The notes below the pieces were generated by a model. That model saw only the letters and a program-made list of their open reading frames with translations. It ran no database searches and was not told where the DNA came from. Source: Flavobacterium quisquiliarum (GTDB lineage: Bacteria > Bacteroidota > Bacteroidia > Flavobacteriales > Flavobacteriaceae). Taken from it: a stretch of 64,000 nucleotides of DNA. This document shows, one piece after another, positions 16,392-26,332 of this stretch. How positions within the stretch are numbered: position 1 is the first letter of the stretch; each line of letters begins with the position of its first letter. A program made the position numbers and the translations under genes. The stretch covers positions 305,130 to 369,129 of the forward strand of contig NZ_WWEM01000020.1 of assembly GCF_019308285.1 (NCBI RefSeq). Reading direction: 5' to 3'.

Positions 16392-17444
16392 TTAAAGCGA
16401 AGAGCGTTCAATATAACGAAATGGGTTTTTTGAAATTTCCTGCTTTCTGCTAAGAATCAAATCTCCTGCTTTTTGTCCCATTGCTTTAAAATCGGTACTC
16501 ATAACGGTAATATCCAGAAGTGCTTTTAGCGGTGTTTCATTGTATGAAATAACGCCTACATCTTTCCCTATTTTAAGTTTTTTCTCTTTAATCTGCTGGA
16601 TCAGGTTAACCAAGTCATGATCTTCAATTGTGATATAAGCCTCTTTGGTTTTAAATTCTAAACCGTCATAGATTTTTTCGGTAATTTCGTATTCAAAGTT
16701 ATACGCGTTACAGAATGCTAAAAAACCATCAACCAATGATCCAGGAGCAGGAAAAGCTGCTTTTTCGGGATGAACGAAAATTATCTTTTTGTATTTTTTG
16801 AGTTTTTTAATTCCTTCCTTCAGTGCATTAAATATATCCGATTTGAAATCCTGATAAACTGCTGTAAAATCACCAGTAATCTCTTCACAGGAATTGTCTA
16901 ATATCACCAGTTTTTCTTTCGGAATATTTTCGATAAAATTAATGACGTTAGGAGTATAATTTACGTGACCTTCTGCAGCATTTCGAAAATGAGGCATAAT
17001 GACAAAATAGTTGTAATTATGAATGTTTTTTTTCATGACCTCAATAAAAAGCTGTTCATCATTATAGTAAAGATGCATATCAACATGAACATCGTTTCCC
17101 ATTGTAGTCACAAAGGAATCATAGACTTCCATTTTATAAGTGCAAGGTTTATTGATTAAAAACAGGATGTTTTTGGATTTTTCATCAGCCATAGTAACAA
17201 AATTGCCAACACCCATTACAGAAAAAGCCAGATTTCGGTCTCTTAATTCCTTATAAGCTTTCTCAGCTGTATCACGTGAAATAGATTTTGCCTTGCTCAG
17301 TTCATTAATAGACGGAAGTCTATGTCCTTTTTCTATTTTTCCAGACAAAATTTCCTCAGCAAGACCATTGGCAACCTGAATATATTTAGGAATACTGGAA
17401 TTGGATTCTATTTTTATTTCTGAATGTTCTGTCGGTGGTATCAT
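16392..17444 (-). CDS. GntR-type HTH / LacI-type sensor transcriptional regulator of the PUL
   Basis: The 350-residue protein has an N-terminal GntR winged helix (about residues 18-85: YIQVANGLAEEILSGKI, then RLPSINELSKAKSISRDTA and AYKELRDRNL). A periplasmic-binding-protein-like sensor domain follows (about 88-345, with ILFLINKP and KDVGVISYNETPLKALLDI). This is the AraR-like domain arrangement, in which a sugar effector binds the C-terminal domain. The gene is the last of the GH106-GH105-GH2-esterase operon (54-bp gap), so it is expected to be autoregulated. It is the only PUL regulator in the window: no hybrid two-component sensor, AraC or ECF sigma/anti-sigma pair is present. An effector derived from rhamnose or a rhamnose-galacturonate disaccharide is a guess. 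Confidence 0.85.
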   Translation of the reverse strand: MIPPTEHSEIKIESNSSIPKYIQVANGLAEEILSGKIEKGHRLPSINELSKAKSISRDTAEKAYKELRDRNLAFSVMGVGNFVTMADEKSKNILFLINKPCTYKMEVYDSFVTTMGNDVHVDMHLYYNDEQLFIEVMKKNIHNYNYFVIMPHFRNAAEGHVNYTPNVINFIENIPKEKLVILDNSCEEITGDFTAVYQDFKSDIFNALKEGIKKLKKYKKIIFVHPEKAAFPAPGSLVDGFLAFCNAYNFEYEITEKIYDGLEFKTKEAYITIEDHDLVNLIQQIKEKKLKIGKDVGVISYNETPLKALLDITVMSTDFKAMGQKAGDLILSRKQEISKNPFRYIERSSL

Positions 17445-17498
17445 AGCTTTTGTGGTATTAATTTAAGGATGTAAGCCTTTTGTAATCGGTATTATCGA

Positions 17499-19319
17499 CT
17501 AATTGTTGGTTGCTTCTTTTTTTAAGTTATTTAATTCTTCCGAAGACACTTTTATTACGCTTCCATGACGAGTTCCGACTGGAAAACTGATCTGCTCCGA
17601 AATATCTTCCCAGCCTTTTGCAGTTTCTTTAACCGCGCCATATTTCTTCTCCGTATATTTATCAAAATAAACAATCCAGCTGTTGTCTATTTTTACAGCA
17701 GTTGGTCCTTCTGCCCAATACTTTCCAGTTATAGGTTCGCTCGCTTTGCTGTAGGGCCCTGTAAGATTTTTACTGTAAGCAACTTTAAGATTCTTTTGAA
17801 CCGGATTTCGGGTTTCATCTTTTAGATACATTACATATTGTCCATCTTGTTTTACAATGGAAGCATCAATTACATTAAAACCAGGATCATAAAGCAATTT
17901 GGTTTTGCTGAATTTTTTAAAGTCTTTGGTTGTGGTATAATAAATTCGATGATTATAACCTTTCTCTTCTTCCGATTTTGTTTCAGGAAATTTTCCATCA
18001 ATTGTAGAAGCCCAGTAAATCATATAGTCTTTGCTTTTTTCATCATAAGTTATTTCTGGAGCCCAAGTATTTCTGGTTTTTTCTTCATGCATCATAACGG
18101 GAATAAATTCCTGTTTCGACCAATGAATTAAATCTTTGGACGAAGCGTATCCAATTCCTTTATCGGTCCAGCTTACTGTCCAGACCATGTGGTATAGTCC
18201 ATCTCCGCCTTTGATTACGCAAGGATCACGCATTAGTTTATCTTTTCCAACTTCAGGAGTTAGGAATGAAGTATCATTTTTAAGAGTATTCCATTTATAG
18301 CCATCTTCACTGTATGCGAGATGCAGTCCGTCTTCGCCGTTTCCTTTGAAATAAGTAAAAACATAGGCATCGGACTTAAGAGTGTAATTATTCAAAGTAA
18401 GCCATTTTTCGCAAGTTTTTGGCCATAAAGTGTTAGTTCCTTTTACGCCTAAACCAAAACCGTGACCACCGTTTTCATACAAATGCATTTCGGCTGAAAC
18501 TTTTTCCTTTTTTAAAGCCAAATAATAATTAATACTGTTTTCTACAGGAACAGCCTTGTCATCTGTTGCCTGAACCAAAAAAGCTTTTGGTGTTCCTGCA
18601 TTTACCTGTTTTTCATTAGAATAGAAGTCAACTAGGGCAGAATCAGGATTTTTTCCAAGTAGATTATCTTTTGAACCCTGATGCGTAATACCTTCCTGAG
18701 TTGAAATAACAGGATAAATCAGAATAGAAAAATTAGGTTTTGCGCTGATTGTATCAGACGGAATATATACTTTGTCGTTATAATGAGTGCTTAAAGTAGA
18801 GGCCAAATGTCCTCCTGCAGAAAATCCCATAATACCAATTTTATTCGGATTGATTTTCCATTTTATAGAATTGCGTCTTACCATGCGCATTGCTTCTTGC
18901 GCATCCTGCAATGGAGCGACGGTTTTGTTTTTCATTATCAAATCGTTTGGCAGACGGTATTTGAGCACAAAAGCATGAATGCCGATACTGTTAAGCCATT
19001 CCGCAACTTTAAAACCTTCCTTATTAATGGCAAGCATTCCGTAAGCTCCTCCAGGGCAAATAATGACAGCACTTCCGTTTGATTTTTCGGGGTCGGCAAA
19101 ATAAGGTGTCAAAGTTGGTATAGTTACTTTTCTGACTCCTTCGGCAATTCCGTCTTTATTATAATCAACTTTTTCTATGTATTCTTTTGACTGAATTTCA
19201 TCGGGAATTTTATCCCATAATGGTATTTCTTTCTTTTGTGCCGAAGTAGCAAAACTGATCAATAAAGAAGCTAAAAATGTGGTTGCTTTTAGTTTTTGGA
19301 TGTTAATCGATTTTTTCAT
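17499..19319 (-). CDS. Esterase (alpha/beta hydrolase)-GH43-like fusion enzyme
   Basis: The 606-residue exported enzyme has its signal peptide ending near ATSAQ (residue 28). Residues about 60-300 are an acetylxylan-esterase-like alpha/beta hydrolase: IICPGGAYG (oxyanion region), GFSAGGH (nucleophile Ser), a late Asp (ATDDKAVP) and His (NGGHGFGLG). Residues about 310-595 form a five-bladed GH43-like propeller with MRDPCVIKGG (general-base Asp), TWAPEITYD (middle acid) and YWAEGPTAV (Glu). Both catalytic sets look intact, so one chain could deacetylate and cleave a glycosidic bond on the same side chain. The start overlaps the GH2 stop by 17 bp, implying coupling. Confidence 0.82.
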   Translation of the reverse strand: MKKSINIQKLKATTFLASLLISFATSAQKKEIPLWDKIPDEIQSKEYIEKVDYNKDGIAEGVRKVTIPTLTPYFADPEKSNGSAVIICPGGAYGMLAINKEGFKVAEWLNSIGIHAFVLKYRLPNDLIMKNKTVAPLQDAQEAMRMVRRNSIKWKINPNKIGIMGFSAGGHLASTLSTHYNDKVYIPSDTISAKPNFSILIYPVISTQEGITHQGSKDNLLGKNPDSALVDFYSNEKQVNAGTPKAFLVQATDDKAVPVENSINYYLALKKEKVSAEMHLYENGGHGFGLGVKGTNTLWPKTCEKWLTLNNYTLKSDAYVFTYFKGNGEDGLHLAYSEDGYKWNTLKNDTSFLTPEVGKDKLMRDPCVIKGGDGLYHMVWTVSWTDKGIGYASSKDLIHWSKQEFIPVMMHEEKTRNTWAPEITYDEKSKDYMIYWASTIDGKFPETKSEEEKGYNHRIYYTTTKDFKKFSKTKLLYDPGFNVIDASIVKQDGQYVMYLKDETRNPVQKNLKVAYSKNLTGPYSKASEPITGKYWAEGPTAVKIDNSWIVYFDKYTEKKYGAVKETAKGWEDISEQISFPVGTRHGSVIKVSSEELNNLKKEATNN

Positions 19320-22269
19320 AAAATTCTATTTCTACAATGCGTAACTGTCCCGACGCATCAACGGACGTTTTATCTTTAAATAAATCAAGTTCTTTTGTAG
19401 GATCTACTTCAGTAATCTTTGAGAAATTGTCTTTTTCGGTGTTAATGCCGATTAATTCAATTGTAATTTTTTCAGCTAAGATAGGTTTTAACGGAATTGT
19501 GATATAACCCAAACTTTGAGTTGTATTTCCTTTAAAAACTTCCTGTCCGTCTGCCAAAATTCTGATTGGGTAAATTTTAGATCTCCAGCCTGTAAGTTTT
19601 ACGACCATTTCATTTACAATGGAGGCTTTTGCCAAAGTATAAGTAATAGTTCCGGTATTGATGTTTCCATCGTTTCTCCATTCTGTCAGCTCATTATCAT
19701 CATAACTTTTGTAAGTGTCATTGTTGTTTGAAGGAGAGACAGCATTTAAGATATAAACGGGTTTTCTTTTTAGGGTATAAGAGGATGTTTTGGGAGTTTG
19801 ACCACGCTTTAAGTAAGAAGGAAGATCTGTTCCAGGAAGCTGTTTTGAAAGGCCATTTGAAGTTTCTATTGGCTTGCTTTCAAAAATTAATTCAGCAGAT
19901 TGTAATCCTTTAGAAGAAGCTGAAATCTTTATTTTTCCTGACTTTATCATAGATTGAATCATCACTCTGTTGATGCCGTTTTCGACCGGAATTTCTTTTG
20001 AAAGAATATAATTTTTAGGGCCAAGAGCAATACCTCCAAGCCAATCGGCAGGTCCTTCCAATGTAAAAGAAATCATATTGTTGCTAATTGGACAACGATT
20101 TCCTTCTGTATCAACTGTTTCAACATCAACTAATGCCGTATCGGCTCCGTCGGCAGTTAAGCCATTGGGATTGGTGTTTAGTTTTAATTTAATGGCATAA
20201 GGTTCGCCAGAAGTACTTTTAGAATCCTCACTCAGAATTGTTCCGTTTTCATCATAACCAATCGCTTTTAAGGTTCCTGATTTCCATTTTATATTTTCAA
20301 AAGTAAATAGGAATTCACTGCTTCTTTTCCCGAAACCCTGTGAAGAACCATTTATAAAAAGCTCCACTTTTGAAGCGGTTGAAACCACATAAATATTTTT
20401 GGTAACGGAATCAGAATAATTCCAATGTCCCATAATATGGGTACGATGTTTTTCAATATCAACCCAGCCGTCCCACATTACTCGATGTGACCAGAAACCA
20501 TCTTTAGGAATGCGCATGGCATCGACTTCGCCACTGGTTCTGTAATTTACTTCACCGCGATGATGTGTATTGGAATCCGAAAAAATAATATTGACGCCAC
20601 CTGAACTGACTCTTTTTCCAGTTCCAGGTCTTTCTCGGTAATAGTCGTACCATCGAACAATGTTTTCAATGGCATGTTTGTCCTGATTATGATTGTAAGC
20701 TTCAGCAGGATTACCGCGGTATAAGGGGCCATCGCCTTCTTTATGATAGGGAGGAGAAAACTCATCCCAATATTTGCGTAGTCCTTCATCTCTAGAATAT
20801 TCGGTTGCCCAAAGCGGTTTTCCAGCGCTTTTGTTAATGTAAAGCATTTCACCTCCGTATTCCGCTTCACGGCTATCAAGCATTTCACGAGAACCAATAG
20901 CACGTCCTCCAAAAGGGTCATAAGTGTTGCGAAGGCTTTTCATTTCGTGCATATGAGTTTCGCTGATAGATTCATTGCCACTTTCATAAAAAATAATACT
21001 CGGATTATTTCTGTTGTAAATAATAGCATCCCGCATCAGGTTTACTCTTTGTTTCCAAGTATCGCCTTGGGCGTCTTTTTCTGCATCTCCTGCCGGCATT
21101 GCTTGCAAGAGCCCAACTCTGTCACAGGATTCGATGTCTTGTTTCCATGGCGTTACATGCATCCAGCGAACCAGATTTCCATTTCCTTCCACAATCATTT
21201 TATTACTGAAATCACTGAGCCACGCCGGAACAGACATTCCGATGGCAGGCCATTCGTTGCTGGTTCTTTGCGCATAACCTTTTAACTGCAATACACGATC
21301 GTTTAGCCAAAATTGGCCGTCTTTAAAATCAGTTTTTCTGAAACCTGTTCTGGTCACTACTTCATCAGCCGTTTTCCCGTCAATTTTTAAAATCGTTTTT
21401 ACATTATATAAATACCCATATCCCCAGCTCCAGAAATGCAGTTTTTCAACTAATTGATGCACTTTGATTGTTTGGGTTTCATTAGGTTGAATAAGGATTT
21501 TGTTTCCTGAAAAGACAGCTTTTTGATTTCCTTCCAAATCTTCTATCACAACTTCAAATGTTACCGTTTTAGGAGTATCAAATTCATTTTTAATTTGGGA
21601 TTCAACATTGATAACCGCATTTTCGGATTCTATATTTATTTGAGAAGGATAAATATATACTCCAGTTGTTTTTAGATTAGAATAAAGCGGTAATGTCTGA
21701 TATAGTTTTCCAGTAATGTGAAGAAATACGTTTTTGGGAATTCCGCCATAGTTTGCATTAAAATTAATGTTATTCCATTGATAAGGCGCTCCGGTAGCTT
21801 GTTCTTTGTATTTCCAGTCGTTATCAATTCGGAGTGCGATACAGTTTTCCTGTGGATAAGGTTTAAGCAGGTTTGAAATATCAAATCCAAAAGCCATTAC
21901 GCCATTTTCATGATGCCCTATTTTCTGTCCGTTTACATAAACCACGCCAGCCTGACGTATGCCTTCAAATTCTATAAAAACTTTATTGTTTTTAATTCCC
22001 TTTGGAAGTTTAAATTTTTTGCGATACCAGACAATTCCTGTAGTAAGATGTTCAATATCTTTTTCAAAAGCCTCTTCCTGATTGTAGGCGTGAGGAAGCG
22101 TAACTTTTTTCCAATAATTATCATTAAAAGCAGGTAATTCTGCATTTTTAGAATCACCTGCTTTCAGTTTCCAATCAGAATTGAAATTGTATTTTTCTCT
22201 CTTAAATTCCTGAGAAAATAAAGCCGTATTAAATAGAATTAACGCAGTATATAAGAGAGCTTTTTTCAT
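19303..22269 (-). CDS. GH2 glycoside hydrolase (beta-galactosidase-like)
   Basis: The 988-residue protein has a signal peptide ending at LFSQ. The GH2 sugar-binding domain (about 25-215, KVTLPHAYN and VYVNGQKIGHHENG) and an Ig domain precede the TIM barrel (about 330-620). The acid/base candidate is in FYESGNES (near 431) and the nucleophile candidate in LWATEYSRD (near 489). Extra Ig-like domains and a C-terminal F5/8- or malectin-like module (about 850-985, YDDNELTEWRNDG) follow. It is larger than LacZ-core members, as usual for PUL GH2 enzymes. Galactoside, arabinoside or uronide specificity cannot be decided. Its ATG overlaps the GH105 stop as TAATG. Confidence 0.87.
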   Translation of the reverse strand: MKKALLYTALILFNTALFSQEFKREKYNFNSDWKLKAGDSKNAELPAFNDNYWKKVTLPHAYNQEEAFEKDIEHLTTGIVWYRKKFKLPKGIKNNKVFIEFEGIRQAGVVYVNGQKIGHHENGVMAFGFDISNLLKPYPQENCIALRIDNDWKYKEQATGAPYQWNNINFNANYGGIPKNVFLHITGKLYQTLPLYSNLKTTGVYIYPSQINIESENAVINVESQIKNEFDTPKTVTFEVVIEDLEGNQKAVFSGNKILIQPNETQTIKVHQLVEKLHFWSWGYGYLYNVKTILKIDGKTADEVVTRTGFRKTDFKDGQFWLNDRVLQLKGYAQRTSNEWPAIGMSVPAWLSDFSNKMIVEGNGNLVRWMHVTPWKQDIESCDRVGLLQAMPAGDAEKDAQGDTWKQRVNLMRDAIIYNRNNPSIIFYESGNESISETHMHEMKSLRNTYDPFGGRAIGSREMLDSREAEYGGEMLYINKSAGKPLWATEYSRDEGLRKYWDEFSPPYHKEGDGPLYRGNPAEAYNHNQDKHAIENIVRWYDYYRERPGTGKRVSSGGVNIIFSDSNTHHRGEVNYRTSGEVDAMRIPKDGFWSHRVMWDGWVDIEKHRTHIMGHWNYSDSVTKNIYVVSTASKVELFINGSSQGFGKRSSEFLFTFENIKWKSGTLKAIGYDENGTILSEDSKSTSGEPYAIKLKLNTNPNGLTADGADTALVDVETVDTEGNRCPISNNMISFTLEGPADWLGGIALGPKNYILSKEIPVENGINRVMIQSMIKSGKIKISASSKGLQSAELIFESKPIETSNGLSKQLPGTDLPSYLKRGQTPKTSSYTLKRKPVYILNAVSPSNNNDTYKSYDDNELTEWRNDGNINTGTITYTLAKASIVNEMVVKLTGWRSKIYPIRILADGQEVFKGNTTQSLGYITIPLKPILAEKITIELIGINTEKDNFSKITEVDPTKELDLFKDKTSVDASGQLRIVEIEFYEKID

Positions 22270-23384
22270 TATTTCATTTTATAAATTTCTGAACCAGCCA
22301 GTAAAAAACATCCCAATCCGTAATCTTCAAAATCCGGAATTTTGTCATAAGATAATGGTTGTCCGTCTTTAGGCTCTTTTCCAGTTGACTGTAAAAATCC
22401 TAAAAATCCGTTTTCGTGAAGACTTTCTTTTGTAAGGGCATTCCAAGCTTTTTCAATTACAGGAAGATATGTTTCTTTTTTCAAAATGCCTTTGTTTACG
22501 CCATAAGCCATTCCATAAACAAATAATGCAGTTCCAGAAGCTTCTTTTCCTCCAAAATTAGTTGGGTCGTGCAGACTTACATTCCAAAAACCGTCTGGTC
22601 TTTGAATTGGGACAAGTGCAGCAGCCATTGTTTTTAAATCTTTTACATATTGCTCTCTGTGTGGCGCATTTTCAGGAATAATGGTCAATACTTTTGCTAA
22701 AGCCGCAATTACCCAGCCATTACCACGGCTCCAATAACAATCTTCTCCGTTTGGTTCTTTGTACGGAGGGTCAAAATCGGCATCACGCCACCATAAACCG
22801 TCTTTTGGATTAAAAAGTCCGTGGTCGCCGTGTTTGTTTCTTGAATACATATACATTTGATACATTTTTTCGAAATAACGATTGTCTTTTTCTAAAACCC
22901 CCATTTTCGCAAAAACAGGCATTCCCATCTGGATAGCATCAATCCAAGACCAATCATCAAGCTGAGGCGTGTTTAAAAGCATATTCAAATTGGCCTTTGT
23001 ATTTTTTAATTTTTTAGAATCCTGTTCCAGATTGTACAAATCAATATAGGTTTGGGCTGCGCAGTAATTATCAGCATTTCTCGTAGTGTTGCCACCGTTG
23101 AATCCCCATTTGTGGAACTCAGACCACGACATGGCATAATCATAATAAGTCTCTTTTGGGAAAATTTCATGCAGTGCCATTAATCCTTCATAATAAACTC
23201 CTCTAGTCCAGATATTACTTGGGCGCTCTTTATTGGTGATAATTGTTTTTCCTGTTTCAGGCCATTTCTGCATAAAATAATCATTGGCCAGAATCATTTG
23301 TTTGAGTACTAATTTTTTATCAAATTGCTGTGCGGTGGCATTATAAAAAGCGCCTATAGCGAATATTAAAAGTATTTTCTTCAT
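22269..23384 (-). CDS. GH105 unsaturated rhamnogalacturonyl hydrolase
   Basis: The 371-residue protein has a signal peptide ending near YNATAQ. The (alpha/alpha)6 barrel shows the YteR/YesR pattern: SNIWTRGVYYEGLMAL, NADNYCAAQTYIDLY, DDWSWIDAIQMGMP (catalytic Asp region, near 140), DCYWSRGNGWVIAAL, RPDGFWNVSLHDP and EASGTALFVYGMAYG. It removes a 4,5-unsaturated uronic acid from the non-reducing end of lyase products, so a lyase acting upstream is implied. It lies 11 bp behind GH106 and overlaps GH2 by one base (TAATG). Confidence 0.9.
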   Translation of the reverse strand: MKKILLIFAIGAFYNATAQQFDKKLVLKQMILANDYFMQKWPETGKTIITNKERPSNIWTRGVYYEGLMALHEIFPKETYYDYAMSWSEFHKWGFNGGNTTRNADNYCAAQTYIDLYNLEQDSKKLKNTKANLNMLLNTPQLDDWSWIDAIQMGMPVFAKMGVLEKDNRYFEKMYQMYMYSRNKHGDHGLFNPKDGLWWRDADFDPPYKEPNGEDCYWSRGNGWVIAALAKVLTIIPENAPHREQYVKDLKTMAAALVPIQRPDGFWNVSLHDPTNFGGKEASGTALFVYGMAYGVNKGILKKETYLPVIEKAWNALTKESLHENGFLGFLQSTGKEPKDGQPLSYDKIPDFEDYGLGCFLLAGSEIYKMK

Positions 23385-23395
23385 TTTAGATATCG

Positions 23396-26194
23396 TTATT
23401 TAATAGTTAGTTTAGATGTTAAAGGTGTAATGCTCACTGGGCCTAATAATCCAGAAGGCATGGGGCTCCATTTTGTAGCGTCGAATTTTTTATAATCTTT
23501 ATCGACCATATTGATTTCATAAAAAATCTTCCATTCTTCTCCTTTTAATTCTTTGTCACGAATTCTGTTAGCAGAAAGATTCGTTACCTGAATCTTTAGA
23601 ATGTTTTTACCCGATTTTAATTTTCCAATATTCAGTTCATATGGAACAGACCAAGCCGTGCCGATATATTGGTCATTCAGCCAAACTTTTGCGCTTTCGC
23701 GGACATCGCCCAGATTTAGATTCCAAGATTCTGTTTTGGCATTCGGGTTATCAAATTCCAAAGTATAGGTTGCAGAACCTGAAAAAGCTTCGGCTTCAGG
23801 ACTTAAGTTTGTCCATGATTCCAAATTTGAAATTGTAGCGGGACTAGGCAGTTTTGGACCTCCTTTGTCAAAATTAATTTTCCATTTTCCTTTTAGAGGA
23901 ACGGCTTCGGCGGTTGGTTCAAAATAAGTCCATTTTTTTTGTGAGGTCGTATTTTCTGTTTTTAGAAAATAAGACTTGCCCGGTTCTATTCTGATTTTGA
24001 CGAATGTTTTATCGCCTGTTTTTTTAACTATAGCATTGCCAAATTCCCTGTTTAGCGGATCAAGAATAATAACTTCTTTATTGCTTATTTGTAGCGGAAT
24101 AAAATCATCAATTGTTTTGGTAGTATGATTGACCAAATAGTATATTTTTTCTCCGTCGATTGTTCTTCGCGTATATTTTAAACCTGTATTTACAAGTGTT
24201 TCTGGGTAAATCTGCACATTTTCTAATGCAGTAAAGATGTCGGAGACTGGTTTTACCTCTTTGTTTTCAGCTAAAAGTGACTGCAGTTTTTCTTCCTGCT
24301 TTTTATAATCATTAAAACCGGGAACAGATTCTGGCAGATTTTCAAAAATAATTGAGGCTCCAGCCTTTTTCAATTCAATTAATTTTTGAAGTGTTGCCAA
24401 AGGCATTTTTTTACAGGAAGGAATAATTAAAGATTTAAAAGTTCCTCCTGGCAGCACTATTTTTCCATCAATGACTTTGGCATCAGCTATGAAATTATCC
24501 GAAATAAAATCAACGCCATATCCTTTTTTCATCAGTTTATTAGTCATGTCATAAAATGGAGTTCCATGCAGCCATTCTGAAAGAGAATGTATTTTGAATT
24601 CAAAAAATAAAGTACCTTTTTTGTATTCATTCCAAGTATCAAAAATGGGAAAGTACAATAAGATTTCATTGTCTGATTTTCCTTGTTGGAGCAATGATTG
24701 ACAGTTAGCGATATAAGAGAATAGAGCAGGAGCATCTTCCCAAATGCTGTTATTGGCATTAAAATTTACAGAAGCGTAAAATTGCCAGCCCGGCCAAGCT
24801 GCTCTTTCTGGTGAATAAGTAGAACCATGCAGGAAAATATGATTAATTCCATTTAGCATTAAATCTTCTGCTTCTGGTTTACATTGTGACAATGCCGCTT
24901 TAAAATGTTCGCGAAGCCAAGTAAACGTTTCAGAAGAAACCAGATTTTTTCCTGAGATATGTGCTGCAGATGAAGAAAATTTCAACATTACGGGATCTGC
25001 ATCTCCAGGACGAATATCTTCTTTTTCACGTCTAAAACCTGGAATATCAAAAGGCATTGAACCAAAAGTTTCGCATTCTGGAATATCAGCAGAAGCATAC
25101 AAATCAATTAAATTCCCAGGAGAACCATGTGCTTGTAGTTTGGTTTTAAAGTTTTTAGAATTTGCCCATTTGGTCCAAGGTTTGTCAAATTTATTCAGTA
25201 ATAAATCACCAATAGTCTGGCGGTAATCGCTTCGAATTCTGTTGCTTATTTCATCGTCGGTTTCATTGAGAAGCAAAGGAAGTTGTTTTTTAAGATCGTA
25301 GCCTCTGAGTTTTAAGAATTCATCAAAAAAAGCAGGAGTAAAATCGGTGCCATATACTTCATAACTGTCATTAAATATAGCCCTGATTTTGCCTTCTCGG
25401 CCTTTAAAAGCATTATTAAATGGAACAACATAAGCATTCAGCGCTTCTTCAGAATAATGGTCTAAAGTAAAACCAGCTCCACCCGGCGCTGCTCTTTTTA
25501 CCTGCTGTCCTGTTTTACCTGTAAAAACAGCATATAACGTATAATCTGTTTTTTTTGCAGTCCATTTTAGTTTATTAGGTTCGGGATTTGGTAATGAAAC
25601 TGAACTTCCGTCAAAACCTTTGTCCTTTGATTTCGATTTGTTGCCTGCCAGTTGATCTGTGAGATTAATGTAAGATCCGTCACTTCCATAGGCTACAACA
25701 TATAACAGTGAAGCGGGATTTTTTTCTTTGCCGTTTTCTAGTTTAATAATTCTGTCGATTGTCTCATTTTTTTTAAGAGGATATTTTTCGACTATAAGTT
25801 TGGTAGCGGCATATTCAGGTGTAACGTGAGATCCGCCGTATGGCCATCCTGTACCCAATACCATATCGACCTGCATATGAAGACTGTCTGAAACGTGAAT
25901 AGTATAATCAAGCATTTCCAGCCATTTTGGAGAAAGATAATCGATGAAGTTTTTTTCTTCACCTTTAACCCCATAAATCGGCGTAATTTCAACGCCCCCA
26001 ATTCCTGCTTTATGAAAGTCGATCAAGCTTCTCTTTAAGTTAGGTTTATCCACTGCACTTCCCATCCACCACCATCTGGTCCATGGCTGGTTAATATTAG
26101 TAGATTGTGGCCAAGGTGATTTTTCATTTTTCTGACTAAATGAAATTGCAGTTATAAAGAGGAAAAATACGATATATGATTTTGGTATTCTCAT
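23396..26194 (-). CDS. GH106 alpha-L-rhamnosidase
   Basis: The 932-residue protein has a signal peptide ending near AISFSQ. The GH106 opening INQPWTRWWWMGSAVDK (about residues 34-50) and GIGGVEITPIYGV lead into the catalytic barrel (to about 620, including GTGWPYGGSHV and FFDEFLKLRGYD). A C-terminal beta-sandwich carbohydrate-binding-like domain (LGDVRESAKVWLNDQYIG, then LLGPVSITPL) follows. It releases terminal alpha-L-rhamnose from rhamnogalacturonan or glycosides. It is the first gene of a five-gene operon with operator copy A about 120 bp upstream. It is somewhat shorter than many GH106 proteins, which often exceed 1000 residues. Confidence 0.9.
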   Translation of the reverse strand: MRIPKSYIVFFLFITAISFSQKNEKSPWPQSTNINQPWTRWWWMGSAVDKPNLKRSLIDFHKAGIGGVEITPIYGVKGEEKNFIDYLSPKWLEMLDYTIHVSDSLHMQVDMVLGTGWPYGGSHVTPEYAATKLIVEKYPLKKNETIDRIIKLENGKEKNPASLLYVVAYGSDGSYINLTDQLAGNKSKSKDKGFDGSSVSLPNPEPNKLKWTAKKTDYTLYAVFTGKTGQQVKRAAPGGAGFTLDHYSEEALNAYVVPFNNAFKGREGKIRAIFNDSYEVYGTDFTPAFFDEFLKLRGYDLKKQLPLLLNETDDEISNRIRSDYRQTIGDLLLNKFDKPWTKWANSKNFKTKLQAHGSPGNLIDLYASADIPECETFGSMPFDIPGFRREKEDIRPGDADPVMLKFSSSAAHISGKNLVSSETFTWLREHFKAALSQCKPEAEDLMLNGINHIFLHGSTYSPERAAWPGWQFYASVNFNANNSIWEDAPALFSYIANCQSLLQQGKSDNEILLYFPIFDTWNEYKKGTLFFEFKIHSLSEWLHGTPFYDMTNKLMKKGYGVDFISDNFIADAKVIDGKIVLPGGTFKSLIIPSCKKMPLATLQKLIELKKAGASIIFENLPESVPGFNDYKKQEEKLQSLLAENKEVKPVSDIFTALENVQIYPETLVNTGLKYTRRTIDGEKIYYLVNHTTKTIDDFIPLQISNKEVIILDPLNREFGNAIVKKTGDKTFVKIRIEPGKSYFLKTENTTSQKKWTYFEPTAEAVPLKGKWKINFDKGGPKLPSPATISNLESWTNLSPEAEAFSGSATYTLEFDNPNAKTESWNLNLGDVRESAKVWLNDQYIGTAWSVPYELNIGKLKSGKNILKIQVTNLSANRIRDKELKGEEWKIFYEINMVDKDYKKFDATKWSPMPSGLLGPVSITPLTSKLTIK

Positions 26195-26287
26195 TTTTTT
26201 AGCGGTTGGTCGGTTATAGTTGGTAAGGTGTTTGTTTTTAGCTGTTTAAAACGTTTTAATTCGTTCTAACTACTTGTAACAATAAAG

Positions 26288-26332
26288 TAAAAATATTTTT
26301 TGTCAATTAAAATGCTATCCTGTAGCATCCTG
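26288..26332 (-). promoter_or_regulatory. PUL operator copy A and promoter of the GH106 operon
   Basis: On the minus strand, CAGGATGC (26332-26325), TA, CAGGATAG (26322-26315) and C are followed by exactly 18 nt and TATTTTTA (26295-26288). The last is a -7 box with the final G changed to A. No TTG is present at the -33 place; the operator occupies it. Confidence 0.75.

Noticed and set aside
20547..21285. Long antisense ORFs inside the GH2 gene (and similar ones in other large genes)
   Set aside because: They are mirror frames of a well-supported gene, with no recognisable domains.
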